DNA of 64,000 nt from Archegozetes longisetosus (lineage: Eukaryota > Arthropoda > Arachnida > Sarcoptiformes > Trhypochthoniidae). The notes under the pieces were generated by a model. That model saw only the letters and a list, made by a program, of their open reading frames with translations. It made no database searches and was not told the DNA's origin. Shown in pieces: positions 59,988 to 64,000 of this stretch (position 1 is its first letter; each line of letters opens with the position of its first letter). Both the position numbers and the translations under genes were made by a program. The DNA is taken from the NCBI GenBank assembly GCA_018873245.2, contig JAEMBT020000001.1, positions 10,264,220 through 10,328,219 on the forward strand, read 5' to 3'.

Positions 59988-60170
59988 ATGAATTTCACTA
60001 AATTGATAAATAAGTTACTGGTATTCAGTTTAATATTTATACCTATATTAACATCAAGTCATGTGGAATGTCGGCGAAGTTATTCGCGACCAAGGTGTAA
60101 TCGACGAAGATGCAGTTCGCGATACTATTCTTTTCCTTTATATAATGTATATGGTCGAAGATATGGCTAG
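59988..60170 (+). CDS. Small secreted Arg-rich peptide, subtype B, intact
   Basis: 60 residues. The frame is open upstream of the ATG at 59988, but the family start is conserved and the upstream part is the shared non-coding flank. Signal peptide MNFTKLINKLLVFSLIFIPI to SSHVEC. The mature part starts RRSYSRPRCNRRRCSSRYY, continues FPLYNVYGRRYG, and has two cysteines. The copy at 31315 is its closest relative (whole 31.0-32.0 kb region against 59.7-60.7 kb). Confidence 0.83.
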   Translation: MNFTKLINKLLVFSLIFIPILTSSHVECRRSYSRPRCNRRRCSSRYYSFPLYNVYGRRYG

Positions 60171-60467
60171 ATACGCTCTTTCTGACTACTAAACTTTTGA
60201 AAAAACTTCTGACTACTAAATTTTTTGTCACTTTTGAAAAAATTAATTAAAATCTTTTCCCTTCCATACGTGAATATATAATTATCAATTATACGCACGT
60301 CAATTAAAATCATATAAATATAATGCTTCTTCAAAAACGAAGATACAATCAGTTTTAGTTTAGTCGTCAAAATATAAAGAAAATATTTGTATCCTCAATG
60401 TTATTTCTTAAATGATATATTGAATTGTATTGAAAACAGAATAAATTATAATTAAAGAAGAAGAGTG

Positions 60468-60647
60468 ATGATTTTCACCAAATTGTTAACTAGTTTATTA
60501 ATATTAAGTTTAATACTTGTACTAATATTAACATCAAATCAAGTGAAATGTCAACGAAGAGATTATTGGCTACGATGTTACCGGCGAAGATGTAGATGGT
60601 CAATATGTGGTGTGCGAAATTATTCGTTTTCACGTGGTTTAGGCTAA
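60468..60647 (+). CDS. Small secreted Arg/Cys-rich peptide, subtype D, intact
   Basis: 59 residues from ATG at 60468, the only D copy with an intact start. Signal peptide MIFTKLLTSLLILSLILVLI to SNQVKC. The mature part starts QRRDYWLRCYRRRCRWSICG and ends NYSFSRGLG: three cysteines, many Arg, two Trp and a terminal Gly. The odd cysteine count after the leader would leave one unpaired or form a dimer. It lies 0.3 kb after the B gene, in the same orientation, as in the other two modules. Confidence 0.8.
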   Translation: MIFTKLLTSLLILSLILVLILTSNQVKCQRRDYWLRCYRRRCRWSICGVRNYSFSRGLG

Positions 60648-60739
60648 AATTTAGCTCAGCTTTATTAATCAAACTTAAGCTTATTATCCCTTATTGGGAT
60701 TGTAAATGATTACTGATCTTTCGTAAAGATTCTAAAAAA

Positions 60740-61250
60740 ATAATTTATTGTAGCTTTTTGTAAATATTCATTGGTATATTTATTGGCATATATACTATAT
60801 AAATAAATATATATTATACAAATATTATATAAATATTTATTAGAATTGCAGTTCGTTTTATTTGCGTACTGTTTAGGTAGAACGGAATCACGTTCTGTAT
60901 ACAAGTCTTACTATACAGAAGTTCTTTAAAATACTTGAATTTAGATCAAAACCTGTAACAGTCTTACTATATCTTTGTGTTGGATTAAGTCAGTTGGGTT
61001 AGGTTAGGAGAATGGACTAGGCGTAGATGATTATTTTACGCTCATTAGTCAAACATATGTCTCCTTAATACCTAAGCCGCACGTATACAACACGAACATT
61101 TACCATGTTCATCTAAAATTATATGCATGTGCTTTAATAAACGTTTTATATTCAGAAGTTTGCCATAAAACTTAAAATTGACAAAAATTTATAATTCTAA
61201 CAGATTTAGTTGAGTAATATTTTGAAACTTATTTATTTGAAAACTTATGT
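60740..61250. other. Segment absent from the other two modules
   Basis: Between the D gene and block Q this module has about 0.5 kb not seen at 32.0-32.3 or 52.8-53.5 kb, including AT-rich TATATAAATA runs and GGGTTAGGTTAGG. Origin unknown; no clean ends found. Confidence 0.45.
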
Positions 61251-61607
61251 TGAGTCCAGAGCAGTGTAATACGTTGCTTGTAATATATAATGATTATCAT
61301 GCTCATACAGAGGATAAGAGCGCTTCTTGAAATTTTTCTTCAGGAGACGTCGCTTGTCTACTGAAAAGGAGTTCAACTTATTCCAACTAAATGCAACGAT
61401 TTTGATATAAACAATCAATAAAAAATGTTTTAATATAATGACATCCAAATAAAAACGAATCCCTAAAGATTCATTGGATATATTTAAATGCGAAGTCTTA
61501 ATGTTGTGGACAAGGATTGCATGCAACTTATCGCATGAAATTTTGCTGGCGATCTCATTGCGTTGCGTCGCATCGCACCGCATAAGAATTGCACTGCTCT
61601 GGACTCA
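61251..61607. mobile_element. Candidate hAT-like MITE with TGAGTCCAGAGCAGTG ends
   Basis: Left end TGAGTCCAGAGCAGTG and right end CACTGCTCTGGACTCA are inverted copies. CAGAGnnnTG is the usual start of many hAT elements. No 8-bp duplication was found, and only the right end is kept in the block Q copies elsewhere, so this may be a composite of old block and new insertion. Confidence 0.45.
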
Positions 61608-62477
61608 GCTTTAGGAATAGTAAGGACATATTAAATTTTTCAATATCAAGATTACGAGTGATGGCAATTTAAAACTTGGTGCATATATTTTTTAACTATT
61701 TATTCAATTTTAAGCAATAAAATAAATAAGATATTAGATATAGAAATTTTAGGAATTAATAAATATAATTACTTCGTTGATGACATCGAACAAACAATTA
61801 AATATTTGGACCTTTTCTCAGTTAAGATATTAAGCTTTATGCGCCTTACTTTTCTTTCAAAAACATACATTTTGTTATAAATTTTAAGTTATATTTATAC
61901 AATTGGTTAGAAATAAACAATTAGATAAACAATTAAATCTTCCTGATTCGCAAGAAAAATATATTTGATTACTATAAATAAACAGATATAACCTTGAGAT
62001 TTGTCAATAGAAAATTAACGAAAATATGAATTTAATTGCTTTACAAGAGAAAAAGCGAAAGCTTATTTGAAATTGAATTTTTTTTCGTTTATGATTCATA
62101 TCGGGTTGAGTCCAAAATAGAACCTAATCTCTTGTTCGGTCTCTTCTTATATTGAGAAAACTCAATCTCAAAAATATCATTTTATGCTCTTATTAACTTC
62201 ACAAGTATTTAATTTTTGATTACTTCTGACTTTTAGAGTCTGTTTTGAATAATCTAACGAAATGTGCATTCTGAAAATCAATACATGGTGTAACTTGCTC
62301 TGAAGAAGTCTGAATTTTCAATGAAACACTTGAAATGATAATTGTTTCACATAAAAGTTTCTAAACATTATTTGAATTTAGGATTTTATATCAAATTCAA
62401 ACGTTGGAGTTTGATTTCCCCTGGAAATCAAGGTTTTAGAGCTATATCCTTGCAAAAAATTCTTTTCTAAACATAAT

Positions 62478-62486
62478 TTCCCAGAA
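62478..62486. promoter_or_regulatory. TTCCCAGAA palindrome upstream of the A gene at 62875
   Basis: 389 bp ahead of the ATG, but 276 bp when the 105-bp MITE and its 8-bp duplication are removed, matching the other copies. Confidence 0.35.
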
Positions 62487-62607
62487 AATACTATAACAAT
62501 TTTATTTTTTTATCGCTTTTTGAAAAACTAAATTATAATTTTGTCTCTTCCACTCATTAATATATAGTTATCTGTTACGCATATGTCAATTGAAATCATA
62601 TTATAAA

Positions 62608-62712
62608 CAATGATGAGCAGTGCTCGAGCATTCGGTGCTCGATGGCGAGCACGAGCACTGAGCGCTTCAATTTTGCCGAGCATGAGCGCGTGCTCGAGCA
62701 CGCTCATCATTG
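62608..62712. mobile_element. 105-bp palindromic MITE inserted on the TATA-like box
   Basis: Ends CAATGATGAGC...GCTCATCATTG; the interior is dominated by GTGCTCGAGCA repeats. The 8-bp duplication ATTATAAA stands at 62600-62607 and 62713-62720, suggesting hAT-type insertion. The duplicated target is the TATA-like box of the peptide gene; sister copies (33476, 57621) have a single uninterrupted box. Confidence 0.9.
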
Positions 62713-62874
62713 ATTATAAATATAACGTTTCTTCAAAAACGAAGATACAATTATATTTAGTTTAGCCTTCAAAAGTTAGAGAACAAAAAGATATTTGCTC
62801 TCTCGAACTTTTTTAAAATTATAATTTCCATTATATTTAAAACAGAGTAACAATTTGATTTAAGAAAAATAGTG

Positions 62875-63060
62875 ATGAATTTCACCAAATTGATAACTAA
62901 GTTACTAACATTCTGTTTTATGTTTGTACTTATACTAACATCAGGTTATGTGGAATGTCAGCGAAGACGTGGTTCTCGAAGATATGGAAATGTTTATCCG
63001 TTTATTTATGTTCCACGTTATTCAAGAATTTCTCAACCATTTAGATATAGATATGGTTAA
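62875..63060 (+). CDS. Small secreted Arg/Tyr-rich peptide, subtype A, intact
   Basis: 61 residues from ATG at 62875. Signal peptide MNFTKLITKLLTFCFMFVLI to SGYVEC. The mature part starts QRRRGSRRYGNVYPFIYV and ends SQPFRYRYG. Compared with 33640 it differs at several mature positions (H to S, VPLT to YPFI, R to Q), while the ends of the mature peptide are kept. The promoter carries the 105-bp MITE, leaving the proximal TATA-like copy (62715-62722) at the normal distance. Confidence 0.85.
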   Translation: MNFTKLITKLLTFCFMFVLILTSGYVECQRRRGSRRYGNVYPFIYVPRYSRISQPFRYRYG

Positions 63061-64000
63061 AAATTAATAAAACCAAGTATTTCATCAATTAAATCGTAGA
63101 AATGATTAATTATTTGAAACTTTTTTTATTCTAAATATGATGTCTTAATCCTTCTTCCATAAAAATATTTTATTTTGAATTTTAAAACACCTTATTTCCC
63201 TTTATAAAACTAAGTTTTATTTATATAATTTAATAGAAATTAACAATTCGTGTGACAAAATTCCGTAAATCCCAGAAAAATGTAATGGGTATCTATATCT
63301 TAATGAGTTCATCAAAATAATAAATAAATAAATAAATAGTTTAAATTGATGCTGTATGATCTTTATTTGCATGGAAAAAGTTAATGAAAATCTGTATTAT
63401 CGCTGCTTAGTTTTCCATTGTGTTAAAACATTTTCAGGAGTTCATTGATCAACATGCAAACCGAATTATAATTTCATTGATGTCTTAAAGAAATTATTAA
63501 AAAAAATATAGTTAAAATATTTAGAAATTATTCGTTTCATGTTCAATAGTTTATCAAAGGCAACTTAAGCTAATTTTTAATCAAATAACTATTTTAAGAA
63601 AATTAGGTAAAATACTTAATAAAATTTTTGTTTCAGTTAACATATGACATAAATAGTTTAAATCTCAAGTTTGGAAGGCGAAAAGTACTTTTTAAATATT
63701 TGAAAGACAAATGGGTTTATAGAATACAAAATATGAAGTTTAACCTAATAATAATACTAATACTAAATATTTATATCTAGTCATTCTTCCTGCTATGATT
63801 ATAAACCTCTGTGTAAGTTAAATGTCGTTTAAAACTGAATCATAGTCTACGCTTTTTTCACTTTAATGCTTTCAAAACACTAATGGCTTTTAAACATTCA
63901 CTAAGTCTTTTAAAATGTTTGAGTATCTCAAATATAAAATGTTAAAGAAAAGCCTCTAAGAAAATTGAAACTATAAACGCCATATTGAAGTTTAAGCAAT
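63061..64000 (+). repeat. 3' flank of the A gene, third copy, runs off window
   Basis: Matches 33826-34760 and, inverted, 50757-49850. Contains an (AAAT)n run near 63318. No gene seen. By the layout of the other modules a C-type gene could follow beyond the window. Confidence 0.75.

Noticed and set aside
60985-61005. GGGTTAGGTTAGG resembling the arthropod telomere repeat TTAGG
   Set aside because: Only two units; not a telomeric or interstitial array.
30000-64000. CRISPR-like array of regularly spaced repeats
   Set aside because: Repeats are long, irregularly spaced gene-bearing duplications in eukaryotic DNA, with no short repeat-spacer pattern.
1-64000. tRNA and rRNA genes
   Set aside because: No A-box/B-box pair with cloverleaf potential and no rRNA-like stretch was noticed on reading. 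A tRNAscan run would settle it.

Overview
This is AT-rich nuclear DNA of an arthropod. Short introns (51-287 bp) with standard GT-AG ends, an ionotropic-receptor pair, a DEG/ENaC channel, a gypsy-type retroelement with an env gene and many small DNA transposons all fit. The intronless DEG/ENaC front and the receptor set would suit an acariform mite, but that is an inference and I cannot name the species.

Left part (1-29.5 kb): a sparse, mostly minus-strand neighbourhood of receptor-like genes. It holds the 5' part of a DEG/ENaC channel (1-940, cut by the window edge); a three-exon cysteine-rich single-pass membrane protein with PPxY/LPTY tail motifs (3165-4568) and a broken head-to-head paralogue (6676-7900); an ionotropic glutamate-receptor-like gene (11279-12960) with one frame break, plus a decayed second copy (14041-15346); another cysteine-rich single-pass protein with a PPPPY tail (19582-20459); an unrecognised secreted-type protein (22702-24814); and a RING-finger fragment (29202-29490). 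Between them lie DNA transposons with recognisable ends: Tc1/mariner (18595-19088, 21086-21761), TTAA-flanked piggyBac-like (25321-25669) and hAT (27403-28119, plus a remnant near 17504).

Right part (30-64 kb): a cluster of 13 copies of a small secreted peptide gene. Each encodes about 45-62 residues: a strongly conserved signal peptide ending VEC/VKC, then a short Arg/Tyr-rich mature part, often ending RYG. The copies fall into four subtypes (A, B, C, D here), arranged as a repeated C-B-D-A module; the middle module is inverted, making nested palindromes. Eight copies read through intact, one (57783) has a replaced C-terminus, and four are broken (one internal stop, two lost starts, one cut at its start by a rearrangement). 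I do not recognise this family and regard it as the best candidate here for an undescribed system: a rapidly duplicating set of secreted cationic peptides with a shared upstream block.

A 10.9-kb Ty3/gypsy element of errantivirus type (35960-46906, minus strand) sits inside one duplicated segment, with near-identical LTRs, a 4-bp ATAT duplication, and a matching empty site in the sister copy at about 56.03 kb. Its env ORF is open over 859 codons, whereas gag-pol is split by several frame breaks. Two further insertions, a 497-bp hAT MITE and a 105-bp MITE placed exactly on a TATA-like box, also have empty counterparts in sister modules, so the history of the cluster can be read from the sequence.
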